From Streptomyces sp. ADI95-17 (GTDB lineage: Bacteria; Actinomycetota; Actinomycetes; Streptomycetales; Streptomycetaceae), in NCBI RefSeq assembly GCF_003846175.1, contig NZ_ML123049.1, forward strand, positions 83,574 through 147,573: DNA of 64,000 nucleotides, in the 5' to 3' direction. Positions within the stretch are counted from its first letter, which is position 1. Every line of letters begins with the position of its first letter. Position numbers and translations under genes: made by a program. Of this stretch, positions 18,829 to 27,410 are shown piece by piece. The notes under the pieces are model-generated. The model was not told the origin of the DNA. It saw only the letters and a program-made list of their open reading frames with translations, and searched no databases.

Positions 18829-19452
18829 ATGTCAGGGCTCGTCAACGTCCTGGTGATCGGCGCAGTGATCGCTGTCGTCGTCTTCCGCCAGTGCTCGGCA
18901 CAGCAGATCACGGACGCCCGGCGCTGGTGGGTCCTGCCGGGAATACTCCTTGTCCTCTCGCTGCGCGAGCCCGGGTTGGTGGATCCGCATCACGCGGCGC
19001 TGTCCGCAGCGGTCCTGGGCGCCGAGATGGTGGTGGGGCTCGTGACGGGCGCCGGCTGGGCCTGGACCACCCGGCTGTGGCGTGAGGCGGACGGCTCGCT
19101 GTGGAGCAAGGGCACCAAGGCCACCGCCTTGGTCTGGACAGCGGGTCTGGCGCTGCGGGCGGCCCTCTACGGGGTTGCCGTGCTGATGGGTATACATCAG
19201 GGCTCTGCGGCCCTGCTGGCGGCACTCGCGGTGATGCTGGCGGCGCGTGGTGGTGCACTGATGTGGCGGGCCGGGCAGATGCGTCCGGCGTCCGGCGACT
19301 CCATGCGCGGCGACTCCATGCGCGGCGGCTCCGTGCATGGCGGCTCCATGCACGGTGGCTCGGCGTACGGCGGCTCTGTTCATGGCGAATCCGCGTACGG
19401 TGGCTCCGGCGACAGGGCGATGTCGCGGGCGGCGTGGAAGGACCGCGTGTGA
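18829..19452 (+). CDS. Membrane protein, DUF1453/CcdC-like, with repeat tail
   Basis: A 207-residue protein with about five hydrophobic segments in the first 150 residues. The pattern with a conserved RQ and RRWWVLP resembles DUF1453 (CcdC-like) proteins; the match is by eye. The C-terminal 45 residues are a tandem pentapeptide repeat of the type G-[D/G]-S-[M/V/A]-[R/H/Y], unlike the rest of the protein. The ATG at 18829 has GGAGG upstream. Its stop overlaps the start of the sensor kinase by 4 nt (GTGA), so it is translated together with the two-component system and may assist the kinase in the membrane. Confidence 0.75.
   Translation: MSGLVNVLVIGAVIAVVVFRQCSAQQITDARRWWVLPGILLVLSLREPGLVDPHHAALSAAVLGAEMVVGLVTGAGWAWTTRLWREADGSLWSKGTKATALVWTAGLALRAALYGVAVLMGIHQGSAALLAALAVMLAARGGALMWRAGQMRPASGDSMRGDSMRGGSVHGGSMHGGSAYGGSVHGESAYGGSGDRAMSRAAWKDRV
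19294..19407 (+). repeat. 15-bp tandem repeat, about 7.6 copies, inside the DUF1453-like gene
   Basis: Units such as GGCGACTCCATGCGC (19294-19308 and 19309-19323) and GGCGGCTCCATGCAC repeat head to tail without frame interruption. The first two copies are identical; later ones drift. They encode the Gly/Ser/His/Arg pentapeptide tail. Confidence 0.9.
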
Positions 19453-20615
19453 CGACGCGTACGACCTGGACCAGTTGGCCGTCCTGGGAAGCCCTGTCGG
19501 GGACGGTCCGTACGCGTCCGCGAAAGCTGATCACCTGGTCCATCCGGGTGGGGCTGCTCACCGCCATGCTCTGGGGCACGTTCAGCGGCGGACAGTTCGG
19601 GCCCTGGGAGATCGTGCTCGGCCTGGTGGGCGTACTGGGCTGTGCGTTCGCCGCCTGGGCGTTCTTCCGGACCAGCCTGGAACACCGACTGTGGCCCTCG
19701 CTGGGACTGCTGGCGCTGTTGATGCTGGTCGCGTTCGGGGCGCAGCAGGCCGGTGCCGACGTGCCCGCGGTGATCCTGTGGTGCGGCTGTGCGGTCACCG
19801 CGCTGGAGCGGTTGCCGCTCGTCGCGGGCCTCCCGGCCACGGCCGTCGCCCTCGGTGCGTACGCCGTCGTCAACACCGATGGCTGGCTCTCCACCGCCAT
19901 GTCCACAGCGGGTCTCTGGCTGGCGGGCTACGTGCTCCGGCTGGATGCCGAGGCCCGGGGAAACGCCCAGCGGCTCCTGGTGCAGGAGCGTGCGGCACGC
20001 AAGGCCGAGGCCGAGACGGCCGCGCTGGACGAGCGGGCCAGGATCGCCCGGGAGATACACGACGTGCTCGCACACAGCCTCTCCGCCCAGATGGTGCATC
20101 TGGAGGCGGCACGGCTGCTGATCGAACGGGAGCCCGCAGGAGAGTTCCGGGACCAGGTGCTGGAACGGGTCGTGGCGGCGCGTGCCATGGCACGTGAGGG
20201 GCTCGCGGAGACCAGACAGGCCCTCTCCGCGCTCCGGGGGGAGGTGTCTCCGGTGGAAGAATTCCTGCAGCAGTTGGTGGCCACGGATCCGGCGCGGGTC
20301 AGTGTGGAGGGGGAGCAGCGGACGCTGACCGCCGAGGCTTCACAGACGGTCCGGAGAGTGGCGCAGGAGGCCCTGACCAATGTGCGCAAGCACGCACCGG
20401 GGGCCAGGGTCCTCGTGAGGCTGGAGTATCTGCCGGACGAAGTCGCCCTGGAGGTCAGCGATTCGGGTGGACGAAGACCCGAGGGAGAGTTGTCCGGCAG
20501 CGGCTCCGGATACGGTCTGCTCGGGATGAGGGAACGGGCCGAGCTGATGGGCGGGACGCTGGAGGCCGGCCCCGGCGAGGAGGGTTTTGTGGTGAGTCTG
20601 CGGGTGCCGGCGTGA
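19449..20615 (+). CDS. Two-component sensor histidine kinase (NarL-partner type, HisKA_3)
   Basis: A 388-residue kinase. The first 165 residues carry about five to six membrane segments with almost no extracellular loop, so the signal is likely sensed in the membrane. A short coiled segment leads to the dimerisation helix with the phosphoacceptor in REIHDVLAHSLS (about His204). The ATPase domain follows, with the N box QEALTNVRKHA and a glycine-rich SGYGLLGMRER. The start GTG at 19449 overlaps the preceding stop by 4 nt; its own stop overlaps the response regulator start by 4 nt. The signal is unknown. Confidence 0.92.
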   Translation: MTTRTTWTSWPSWEALSGTVRTRPRKLITWSIRVGLLTAMLWGTFSGGQFGPWEIVLGLVGVLGCAFAAWAFFRTSLEHRLWPSLGLLALLMLVAFGAQQAGADVPAVILWCGCAVTALERLPLVAGLPATAVALGAYAVVNTDGWLSTAMSTAGLWLAGYVLRLDAEARGNAQRLLVQERAARKAEAETAALDERARIAREIHDVLAHSLSAQMVHLEAARLLIEREPAGEFRDQVLERVVAARAMAREGLAETRQALSALRGEVSPVEEFLQQLVATDPARVSVEGEQRTLTAEASQTVRRVAQEALTNVRKHAPGARVLVRLEYLPDEVALEVSDSGGRRPEGELSGSGSGYGLLGMRERAELMGGTLEAGPGEEGFVVSLRVPA

Positions 20616-21277
20616 ACGCACGGGTCGTGGTCGCCGACGACCAGTCGGTGGTGCGTGAGGGGATTGTGATGCTGCTGGGGCTGCTGCCCGGAATCGAGGT
20701 GGTCGGGTCGGCGAAGGACGGGGAGGAGGCCGTGGAGCTCGTGGCCGAACTGGCCCCCGATGTCGTTCTGATGGATCTGCGGATGCCCCGGTGCGACGGG
20801 GCGGAGGCGACACGGCGGATCCGCAGGGACCATCCGGGGACCCAGGTGGTGGTGCTCACGACTTTCGCGGACGACGACTCGCTCTTCCCCGCGCTGCAGG
20901 CCGGAGCCCGCGGCTATCTCACCAAGGACGCCGGGGGCGAGGAGATCGTACGGGCCATCCAGGCCGTGCTGTCCGGCGAGGCCGGCCTCTCGCCGAGTGT
21001 GCAGCGTCGTCTGCTGGAGCGCGTGACCGCGGGCCCGCCACCACTCCCGACGGCACCGGAGCCGCAACTGCCCGACGGCCTGACGCCACGTGAGCTGGAG
21101 GTGCTGGTGCTGATCGCGGAGGGCCTGTCCAATCTGGAGATCGCCCGCAGCCTGAACATCTCGCAGGCCACCGTGAAGAGCCACATCAACAACCTCTTCG
21201 CCAAGGCCGGAGTACGCGACCGGGCACAGGCCGTTCGCTACGCGTATGTTCGGGGCCTCGCACAGCCGCCCGGATGA
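20612..21277 (+). CDS. Response regulator, NarL/LuxR family
   Basis: A 221-residue regulator with a receiver domain (acidic pair near residues 9-10, phosphorylation site Asp55 in VLMDLRMP, Lys in LTKDAGG) and a C-terminal LuxR-type helix-turn-helix (LTPRELEVLVLIAEGLSNLEIA, then TVKSHINNLFAKAGV). It is translated from a GTG overlapping the kinase stop by 4 nt and is clearly its partner. Targets are unknown; the upstream membrane gene in the same operon and the downstream DUF485 gene are plausible candidates. Confidence 0.95.
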   Translation: MNARVVVADDQSVVREGIVMLLGLLPGIEVVGSAKDGEEAVELVAELAPDVVLMDLRMPRCDGAEATRRIRRDHPGTQVVVLTTFADDDSLFPALQAGARGYLTKDAGGEEIVRAIQAVLSGEAGLSPSVQRRLLERVTAGPPPLPTAPEPQLPDGLTPRELEVLVLIAEGLSNLEIARSLNISQATVKSHINNLFAKAGVRDRAQAVRYAYVRGLAQPPG

Positions 21278-21387
21278 TCCGTCACCTGAAGAGGTGAAGA
21301 CCGGCGAATGAAGTGCCCGGGATCTTCCCGATCTGCCCATTCTTGGGTACACGGCCGAAGTGGTCCGTGGACAAGGGGAGTTGTTCC

Positions 21388-21864
21388 GTGGAGAAGGAAG
21401 CAGGGCGTGAGGCCGCAGCGATGCGACTCGACGACCCGTGGTACGACGCGCTGGCCTCCGGATGGGGCGAGCTGGACGGTGCGGGGGGCTTCGCTCCCGC
21501 CGGACCACCCGGGCCCGTGGACCCGCGGCGCGGCCACAGCGCGGCCGACATCTATCTGGAGGTGCAGCGCAGCGAGGCATTCCAGGAGGTGCGTCGCCGG
21601 TACCGGCGGTTCGTCGTCCCCGCCAGCCTCGCCTTCCTCGCCTGGTACCTCGTCTACGTCGTAGCCGCGATCACCGCGCCCGGACTGATGGCCCGTCCGG
21701 TGGCGGGGGCGGTCAATGTGGCGATGGTCGCGGGGCTCGGGCAGTTCCTCACGACCTTTCTCCTCACCGGCGCGTACGCGCGCCACGCGCGGCTGCGCCG
21801 CGACCGGGCCGCACTCGAACTGCGCTGGGAGACACAGGAGATGACGAGGGGAGCCGGACGTTGA
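21388..21864 (+). CDS. DUF485 family membrane protein, symporter partner
   Basis: A 158-residue protein with a soluble N-terminal third and two hydrophobic helices near residues 80-135 (SLAFLAWYLVYVVAAI and VAMVAGLGQFLTTFLL), the DUF485 layout found next to acetate-type SSS transporters (YjcH beside ActP in E. coli). A GTG at 21388 with GGGGAG 7 nt upstream is chosen; ATG at 21421 is an alternative. It overlaps the start of the symporter by 4 nt, which argues for a joint membrane complex or coupled expression. Confidence 0.85.
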   Translation: MEKEAGREAAAMRLDDPWYDALASGWGELDGAGGFAPAGPPGPVDPRRGHSAADIYLEVQRSEAFQEVRRRYRRFVVPASLAFLAWYLVYVVAAITAPGLMARPVAGAVNVAMVAGLGQFLTTFLLTGAYARHARLRRDRAALELRWETQEMTRGAGR

Positions 21865-23453
21865 ACGGGAACCATCAGACGCTGGCGCTCCTGCTGTTCA
21901 GCGCCTTCATCGCGGTGACGCTCGCCATCACCACCTGGGTGAGCCGTAACCGCCATGGCTCGGCTGAGGAGTTCTACGCGGGAGGTCGTCTGTTCTCCTC
22001 CATGGAGAACGGGTTCGCCATCGCGGGCGACTACATGTCGGCGGCCTCCTTCCTCGGCATCTCCGGTCTGATCGCCCTCTTCGGCTATGACGGCATGCTC
22101 TACTCGGTCGGCTTCCTCGTCGCCTGGCTCGTCGTGCTGCTGCTCGTCGCGGAACTGGTGCGAAACTGCGGTCGGTTCACGCTGGCCGACGTGGTGGCGG
22201 CGCGGATGGCGGAGCGCCCGGTCCGGATCGCGGCGGGCACTTCGTCCGTCACCGTCTCCGTGCTCTATCTGGTGGCGCAGATGGTGGGTGCGGGCAGCCT
22301 GGTCGCGCTGCTTCTCGGCGGTACGAGCGGCGCTGCCCGCTCCTGGACCGTCATCGGCGTCGGGGCACTCATGGTCATCTATGTGTCGCTCGGCGGGATG
22401 CGCGCCACCACCTGGATCCAGATCGTCAAGGCCGTTCTGCTGATGGCGGGAGCGGTCGTGCTCACCGTTCTCGTCCTGCTCCGCTTCCACGGCGATTTCA
22501 ACGCCCTGCTCAACTCCGCCGCCGAACGGAGCGGGCACGGAAGCCGGTTCCTGGCGCCAGGTCTCCGGTACGGCGGATCATGGACCGCGCGCATCGACTT
22601 CGTCAGCCTGGGGCTGGCCCTGGTGCTCGGTACCGCCGGACTGCCGCACATCCTGTCGCGCTTCTACACCGTGCCCACCGCCCGTGCGGCCCGCCGTTCG
22701 GTCGTCTGGTCGATCGGGCTCATCGGCAGCTTCTACCTGATGACGATCGCGCTCGGGTTCGGGGCGGCCGCCCTGGTCGGTTCCGCCGATGTGCGGGCGT
22801 CCAACGCCGCGGGCAACACCGCGATCCCGCTGCTGGCCATGGAGCTGGGCGGCGGCGAGGGGTCCACCGGGGGAGCGATCCTGTTCGCCGTGGTCGCCGC
22901 GGTCGCCTTCGCGACCATCCTCGCGGTCGTCGCGGGAATCACCCTCGCCTCGTCCGCCTCCGTGGCCCACGACCTCTACGCCTCGATCAGGCGCCCGGGC
23001 TCCAAGCAGTACAGCGAGGTCGCCGTGGCCAGGGTGGCCGCGGCCGCGATCGGCGTGGCCGCCATCGGGCTCGGGCTGATCGCCCAGAACCTGAACGTGG
23101 CGTTCCTGGTGGGGCTCGCTTTCGCCGTCGCCGCCTCGGCCAACCTTCCGGTGCTCCTGTACTCCCTGTTCTGGCGGAACTTCACCACCCGGGGCGCGGT
23201 CTGGTCCGTCTACGGCGGGCTGATTCCGGCCGTGCTGCTGGTGCTGCTCTCCCCGGTCGTTTCCGGCAGCCCCGCCTCGCTCTTCCCGGACATCGACTTC
23301 CAGCTCTTCCCGCTGGAGAACCCCGGACTGGTCTCCATTCCCCTCGGCTTCCTGGCCGGCTGGGTCGGAACGGTCACCTCCACCGATCCGCCGGACGAGG
23401 CCAAGCACGCGGAGACCGAGGTCCGCGCACTGACCGGTGCGGGCGCGGTGTAG
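21861..23453 (+). CDS. Sodium/solute symporter, SSS family (acetate/monocarboxylate type)
   Basis: A 530-residue transporter with about 13 membrane helices. The early segment SRNRHGSAEEFYAGGR and GDYMSAASFLGISG are typical of ActP/MctC-like carboxylate symporters, and GTAGLPHILSRFYTVPTARAARRS is the conserved mid-protein signature. The TTG at 21861 overlaps the DUF485 stop (TTGA) and has GAGGGGAG upstream, so translation is coupled. A CitA/CitB-type two-component system is encoded convergently just downstream, which suggests that uptake of a small carboxylate is the shared theme. The exact substrate is not determined by sequence. Confidence 0.88.
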   Translation: MNGNHQTLALLLFSAFIAVTLAITTWVSRNRHGSAEEFYAGGRLFSSMENGFAIAGDYMSAASFLGISGLIALFGYDGMLYSVGFLVAWLVVLLLVAELVRNCGRFTLADVVAARMAERPVRIAAGTSSVTVSVLYLVAQMVGAGSLVALLLGGTSGAARSWTVIGVGALMVIYVSLGGMRATTWIQIVKAVLLMAGAVVLTVLVLLRFHGDFNALLNSAAERSGHGSRFLAPGLRYGGSWTARIDFVSLGLALVLGTAGLPHILSRFYTVPTARAARRSVVWSIGLIGSFYLMTIALGFGAAALVGSADVRASNAAGNTAIPLLAMELGGGEGSTGGAILFAVVAAVAFATILAVVAGITLASSASVAHDLYASIRRPGSKQYSEVAVARVAAAAIGVAAIGLGLIAQNLNVAFLVGLAFAVAASANLPVLLYSLFWRNFTTRGAVWSVYGGLIPAVLLVLLSPVVSGSPASLFPDIDFQLFPLENPGLVSIPLGFLAGWVGTVTSTDPPDEAKHAETEVRALTGAGAV

Positions 23454-23454
23454 G

Positions 23455-23546
23455 TCCTGTCCGGCGGATCAGGCGACCGTCTGACCGGTGGCACGACCAC
23501 TCGACGGTGATCAACGGGTCTGGACATCCATGAGCCGCCGGACACC
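23455..23546. repeat. Inverted-repeat-bounded element between convergent genes (possible MITE or long terminator)
   Basis: TGTCCGGCGG (23459-23468) and CCGCCGGACA (23535-23544) are perfect inverted 10-mers 66 nt apart. The similarity extends outward and inward to about 15 of 19 positions. The interior has no gene. A small transposon-derived element or a bidirectional terminator would both fit. Confidence 0.45.
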
Positions 23547-23574
23547 CCCTGGCCGGGCGGGGGCCCGGGCGGGG

Positions 23575-24258
23575 TCAGGTCTGTGTGCCGGTGGACCAGG
23601 TGTAGCGGTGTTCCGGGCGGCCCGTCTCGCCGTACCGTAGCGTCAGCCGGACCCTGCCGGTCCGCTCCAGCAGCTTCAGATAGCGCTGGGCGGTCTGCCT
23701 GCTCATGCCGGCGCTCTCCGCGATCTCCTGCGCGGAGAGCGGCCCCTCCGCGCTGCGGAGCGCCTGCCTGACCAGTTCCGCCGTGGTCGGCGAGTGGCCC
23801 TTGGGCAGATCGGGCTCGCCCGCCGCCCACAGGGCGCCGAAGAGCCGGTCCACCTCGCCCTGTTCGGCCTCGCCGCCGCGTTCCAGGGTGTGGCGCAGTG
23901 CCGCGTACGCCTCCAGCTTGGTGCGCAGCCCCGCGTACGCGAACGGCTTCACCAGGTACTGCAGTGCGCCGTGCCGCATGGCCTCCTGCACGGTGGCGAC
24001 ATCGCGTGCCGCCGTCACCATGATCACGTCGGTGTGGTGGCCGCGCCTGCGCAACTCGCGCACCATGGCCAGGCCGTTGCGGTCGGGCATGTAGTGGTCC
24101 AGCAGCACCAGGTCCACGGGCCGGCTCTCGATCGTGGCGAGGGCCTCGGCGGCGGAGTGCGCCTGGGCGGTCACCCGGAATCCCGGCACCCTGGCGACAT
24201 ACGCCGCGTTGACCTTCGCGACCCGGATGTCGTCATCCACGACCAGGACCTCGATCAC
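23575..24258 (-). CDS. Response regulator, CitB/DcuR family
   Basis: A 227-residue regulator. The receiver domain has the acidic cluster VVDDD near residues 7-10, the phosphorylation site Asp54 (VLLDHYMPD) and KPF at the expected place. The C-terminal part has a helix-turn-helix (LSAQEIAESAGMSRQTAQRYLKLLE) as in DcuR/CitB/DctR, regulators of C4-dicarboxylate and citrate use. The GTG at 24258 overlaps the stop of the kinase gene by 4 nt, so the two form one operon with the kinase first. Likely targets are the adjacent symporter genes or the citrate-synthase-like genes (inference from context). Confidence 0.93.
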   Translation of the reverse strand: MIEVLVVDDDIRVAKVNAAYVARVPGFRVTAQAHSAAEALATIESRPVDLVLLDHYMPDRNGLAMVRELRRRGHHTDVIMVTAARDVATVQEAMRHGALQYLVKPFAYAGLRTKLEAYAALRHTLERGGEAEQGEVDRLFGALWAAGEPDLPKGHSPTTAELVRQALRSAEGPLSAQEIAESAGMSRQTAQRYLKLLERTGRVRLTLRYGETGRPEHRYTWSTGTQT

Positions 24259-25940
24259 TGAGCTTCTCCCGCGATGCCGGTATTCGATTCGGTCATTTCC
24301 ACTGTGTCGGTGAGGGCCTCCGGCAGTACGACGGTGAACTCGGCGCCGCCGTCCACGGCCTCGTCGACGCCGACGCTGCCACCCTGCCGTTGTGCCAGCC
24401 GCCGCACCAGGGCAAGGCCCAGGCCGCGCTTGCCGTGCGCCGGGACCTCCTTCGTCGACCAGCCCTCCGTGAAGATCGATTCACGCTGACCGGGCGGCAC
24501 CCCGGGGCCGTTGTCGCTGACCCGCAGCACCACCGTACGGCCCTCGGCGCGCAGACCCACCTCGACCAGCGCACCGTCCGCACCGGCCGCCGCGTCCAGC
24601 GCGTTGTCCACCAGGTTGCCGACGACCGTGACCAGCCCGCGAGGATCGACCAGACGGTCCGGGAGCAACGTCCCCGGGGCCAGGCGCAGCGCGGCACCGC
24701 GCTCCGCCGCCACGGTCGCCTTGCCGACCAGGAGCGCGGCCAGCAGTGGATCGTGCACCTTCTCGGTGACCTGCTCGGCGGTCGCCCGGTGGACGCCCAC
24801 GATCTCGGTGACGTACTCCATGGCGTCCTCGTGCATGTCCAGTTCCAGCAGCCCCAGGAGCGTGTGCATCCGGTTGGCGTGCTCGTGGTCCTGGGCCCGC
24901 AGCGCGTCGATCAGGCCGCGTGTCGAGTCGAGCTCGCGGCCCAGGTGTTCGAGTTCGGTGCGGTCGCGGAGGGTGGCGACGGCGCCGCCGTCGTCGGTCG
25001 GCATCCGGTTGGCGAGCAGGACCCGGGCACCCTGCACCGTCAGCAGATCGTCGCCGAGCACCCGGCCCGCCAGCACATCGGCGGTCCGGCCCGCGCCGAG
25101 CACGGCGTCCAGCGGGCGGCCCGCCGCATCGGGACCGAGGCCGAGCAGCCGCTGCGCCTCGTCGTTGAGCAGCCGGATCCGGCCCGTCCGGTCGAGTGCG
25201 ACGACCCCTTCCCTGATGCCGTGCAGCATCGCCTCGCGCTCCGTGAGCAGCGCGGAGATGTCGGAGAACGCGAGGTCATGGGTCTGCCGCTGAAGACGCC
25301 GGGAGATCAGATAGGCGGCCAGCGCCCCGACGGCCAGCGCACCGCCCGCGTAGGCGAACAGCCCGGGAATCGCGGCGAGGAGCCGGGCGCGCACACTGTC
25401 GTACGCGATCCCGACGGAGACCGCGCCCACGATGTGCCGCGACTCGTCGCGCAGCGGCACCTTCCCGCGGGCGGAGCGGCCGAGCGTCCCGCTGTCGATC
25501 TCCATGACGTCGCGGCCCGCGAGGGCGTCGCTCGGGTCGGTGGAGACGACCTTGCCGATCTCGGCGGCGTCGGTGTGCGACCAGCGCACCCCGCGCCGGT
25601 CCATGACGACGACGTACTCGGCGCCGGTGGCACGTCGGACCCGCTCGGCCGCGGACTGCACGGGGCCGGTGGGGGACGGGTCCGTGGCGAGCAACGCCTC
25701 GGTGAGCTGCGGCTCGGCCGCCGTGCTCTGTGCGATGGCCAGGGCACGGCGCATCGCCTGGTCGTCGAGCTGGGCGCTGAGCGGTGCCAGGAAGAGGCCG
25801 GTGGCGAGCACGGTGACGCCGGTGGCGATGGCCAGCTGCATCAGCAGGACCTGGGAGAAGACCCGCTGCGGCCAGACGGACCGGCGTGCTCTCCTGGCAG
25901 TGGGCGGTGGGGCGCTCATCGTATGAACGGTAAAGGGCAT
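24255..25940 (-). CDS. Sensor histidine kinase, CitA/DcuS family
   Basis: A 561-residue membrane kinase. Two transmembrane helices (about 29-55 and 195-215) flank an extracellular PAS/Cache-like domain of about 140 residues, which in CitA/DcuS binds citrate or C4-dicarboxylates. A cytoplasmic PAS domain (LLTEREAMLHGIREGVVALD) is followed by the phosphoacceptor helix QDHEHANRMHTLLGLLEL and an ATPase domain with VDNALDAA, DNGPG and GKRGLGLALV. The start is uncertain: ATG at 25940 has GGAAAG upstream; an ATG at 25919 without a good binding site is the alternative. It is operonic with the regulator by a 4-nt overlap. Confidence 0.93.
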   Translation of the reverse strand: MPFTVHTMSAPPPTARRARRSVWPQRVFSQVLLMQLAIATGVTVLATGLFLAPLSAQLDDQAMRRALAIAQSTAAEPQLTEALLATDPSPTGPVQSAAERVRRATGAEYVVVMDRRGVRWSHTDAAEIGKVVSTDPSDALAGRDVMEIDSGTLGRSARGKVPLRDESRHIVGAVSVGIAYDSVRARLLAAIPGLFAYAGGALAVGALAAYLISRRLQRQTHDLAFSDISALLTEREAMLHGIREGVVALDRTGRIRLLNDEAQRLLGLGPDAAGRPLDAVLGAGRTADVLAGRVLGDDLLTVQGARVLLANRMPTDDGGAVATLRDRTELEHLGRELDSTRGLIDALRAQDHEHANRMHTLLGLLELDMHEDAMEYVTEIVGVHRATAEQVTEKVHDPLLAALLVGKATVAAERGAALRLAPGTLLPDRLVDPRGLVTVVGNLVDNALDAAAGADGALVEVGLRAEGRTVVLRVSDNGPGVPPGQRESIFTEGWSTKEVPAHGKRGLGLALVRRLAQRQGGSVGVDEAVDGGAEFTVVLPEALTDTVEMTESNTGIAGEAQ

Positions 25941-25955
25941 TCCGGCGCTTTCCGA

Positions 25956-25996
25956 AATTCCCCTTGCGAATTCCCCTTGCGTGAATGCCCCTCGCG
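25956..25996. repeat. 13-bp tandem repeat before the CitA-type kinase gene
   Basis: AATTCCCCTTGCG occurs at 25956-25968 and immediately again at 25969-25981, with a degenerate third copy at 25984-25996. It lies 16-56 nt upstream of the kinase start (leftward gene), in the 75-nt gap behind the citrate-synthase-like gene. A regulator binding site is plausible. Confidence 0.5.
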
Positions 25997-26015
25997 CGCT
26001 GCCGCCGCGGAGCGT

Positions 26016-27335
26016 CTATCGCGGCGGTGCGCCCGTGGCGGCGGGCAGTGGCTGCGGCGGCCGGGGCCCGGCGTACTGGCCGCTGGGGCGCATCCGCAGG
26101 GGCCGTTCGCCGTACTCCTCCAGGGCATGGGCGATCCAGCCGGCCGTGCGGGACACCGCGAACACCGTCTCACCGGCCTCCGCGGACATGCCGCAGGAGA
26201 CCGAGAGCACGGCGAGCGCCAGGTCGACATTGGCGTGCAGGGGGGTGTGCCGGGCCGTCGTGGCGACCACGTCGCGTGCCGCGGCGAGCGCCGCTGCCGC
26301 CTGCGGCACCTGTGCGAGCAGGGCGAACAGCGCCCGCGCCCGCGGGTCCTCGGCGCTGTAGAGCCGGTGGCCGAGTCCGGGCACCCTGCGTCCGGTACGC
26401 AGATGGTCCGCGACCACAGGCACGGCGCTGCCCCGCTCCAGGACCTCGGTCAGCATCCGGTGCGCCAGCCCGCTCGCCGCCCCGTGCAACTGGCCCTCCA
26501 GGACACCGAGGCCCGCGGAGACCACCGCGTACGGATGGGCGCGGGCGGACGCGGCGACCCTGGCGGCCAGCGTCGAAGCCGCGAGGTCGTGGTCGATCAG
26601 CAGGGCGAGGGCGGTGTCCAGCGCGGCGATCGACGGTTCGTCGGCAGGTCGGGAAGTGAGTTTCGGCCACAGCTGCCGGGCCAGCCCGGCATCGCTCGCC
26701 TCCGCCGGCGCCTCGGCTGTCCCGGCCGCCGACGATGCGTCCGCGGCCCGGGGGAGTGCGCCGACCAGGGTCGGGACGAGGCTCCGCGCGGCGGCGAGCA
26801 CCGCCTCGCGCGAGAGGTCGAACCGGAGCGGATCGGCGGTCGACGAGGCGACCACCGCCACCCGCAACCGGTCCGTCGAGCCACTGTGCGCGGGCAGCGC
26901 GCCGACCGCCCGGCGTGCCGCGGCCAGCGTCTCGTCCGGTGCCGTGAAGCGGACGCCGGGCCGCAGCTCGCCGGTCCAGAGCCACTCGGCGACCTCCTCG
27001 TAGGCGTACCGCCGGGCCAGCTCGACCGCGTCGACCCCGCGGAAGTAGTAGGCGTTGTCCTCGATCAGCGTGATGCCGGTGCGGAAGGCCAGGTCACCGG
27101 CAGCGGCGGGGGAGGGGGTCCGGCGGCCCGTGCGGCGGGCCAGCGCATCGACCTCGGCGGCGTCGAACGTGCTGCCGCGGCCGCCCGGGGCGCGGCTGCT
27201 GCTCAGCTGGCCCCGGCTGACGTACGCGTACACCGTCTCGGGCTTCACTCCGAGGCGTTCGGCCGTCTCCCGGGTGCTGAGCCGCTGCGGAGCCGTCGCC
27301 CCCGGACCGTTGCCGGACCCTGCTTGATCCTTCAT
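26016..27335 (-). CDS. Citrate-synthase-like protein with N-terminal helix-turn-helix domain
   Basis: A 439-residue protein. The first 60 residues form an excisionase/MerR-like DNA-binding domain (LSTRETAERLGVKPETVYAYVSRGQL), followed by a citrate synthase fold. The synthase part keeps the active-site regions: His in GQLHGAAS, His in LGHRLYSAEDPR and Asp in ANVDLALA, but it has an Ala-rich insertion and overall divergence. It may be an enzyme, a regulator, or a metabolite-sensing repressor (inference). The ATG at 27335 is preferred over a TTG at 27362 that would run into promoter repeats. It is divergent from a normal citrate-synthase-family gene. Confidence 0.88.
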   Translation of the reverse strand: MKDQAGSGNGPGATAPQRLSTRETAERLGVKPETVYAYVSRGQLSSSRAPGGRGSTFDAAEVDALARRTGRRTPSPAAAGDLAFRTGITLIEDNAYYFRGVDAVELARRYAYEEVAEWLWTGELRPGVRFTAPDETLAAARRAVGALPAHSGSTDRLRVAVVASSTADPLRFDLSREAVLAAARSLVPTLVGALPRAADASSAAGTAEAPAEASDAGLARQLWPKLTSRPADEPSIAALDTALALLIDHDLAASTLAARVAASARAHPYAVVSAGLGVLEGQLHGAASGLAHRMLTEVLERGSAVPVVADHLRTGRRVPGLGHRLYSAEDPRARALFALLAQVPQAAAALAAARDVVATTARHTPLHANVDLALAVLSVSCGMSAEAGETVFAVSRTAGWIAHALEEYGERPLRMRPSGQYAGPRPPQPLPAATGAPPR

Positions 27336-27350
27336 GTCGCAACCGTATCC

Positions 27351-27410
27351 ATATTGATTCAATCAACATTGACAGGATTACAGTCAAGCATGGAAGGTCG
27401 GAATCAATAT
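27351..27410. promoter_or_regulatory. Nested inverted repeats in the divergent citrate-synthase-like promoter region
   Basis: ATATTGATTC (27351-27360) and GAATCAATAT (27401-27410) are perfect inverted 10-mers. Within them, TTGATT-C-AATCAA (27354-27366) is a 13-bp palindrome, and TTGAC (27369-27373) is mirrored by GTCAA (27383-27387). The block is strongly AT-rich against its surroundings and lies between the two divergent starts (27335 and 27445). It looks like an operator array; the helix-turn-helix of the adjacent synthase is the obvious candidate ligand. Confidence 0.7.

Noticed and set aside
16512..18911. Long leftward open frame antisense to parE
   Set aside because: Shadow of parE third-position GC bias; no ribosome binding site or recognisable domain.
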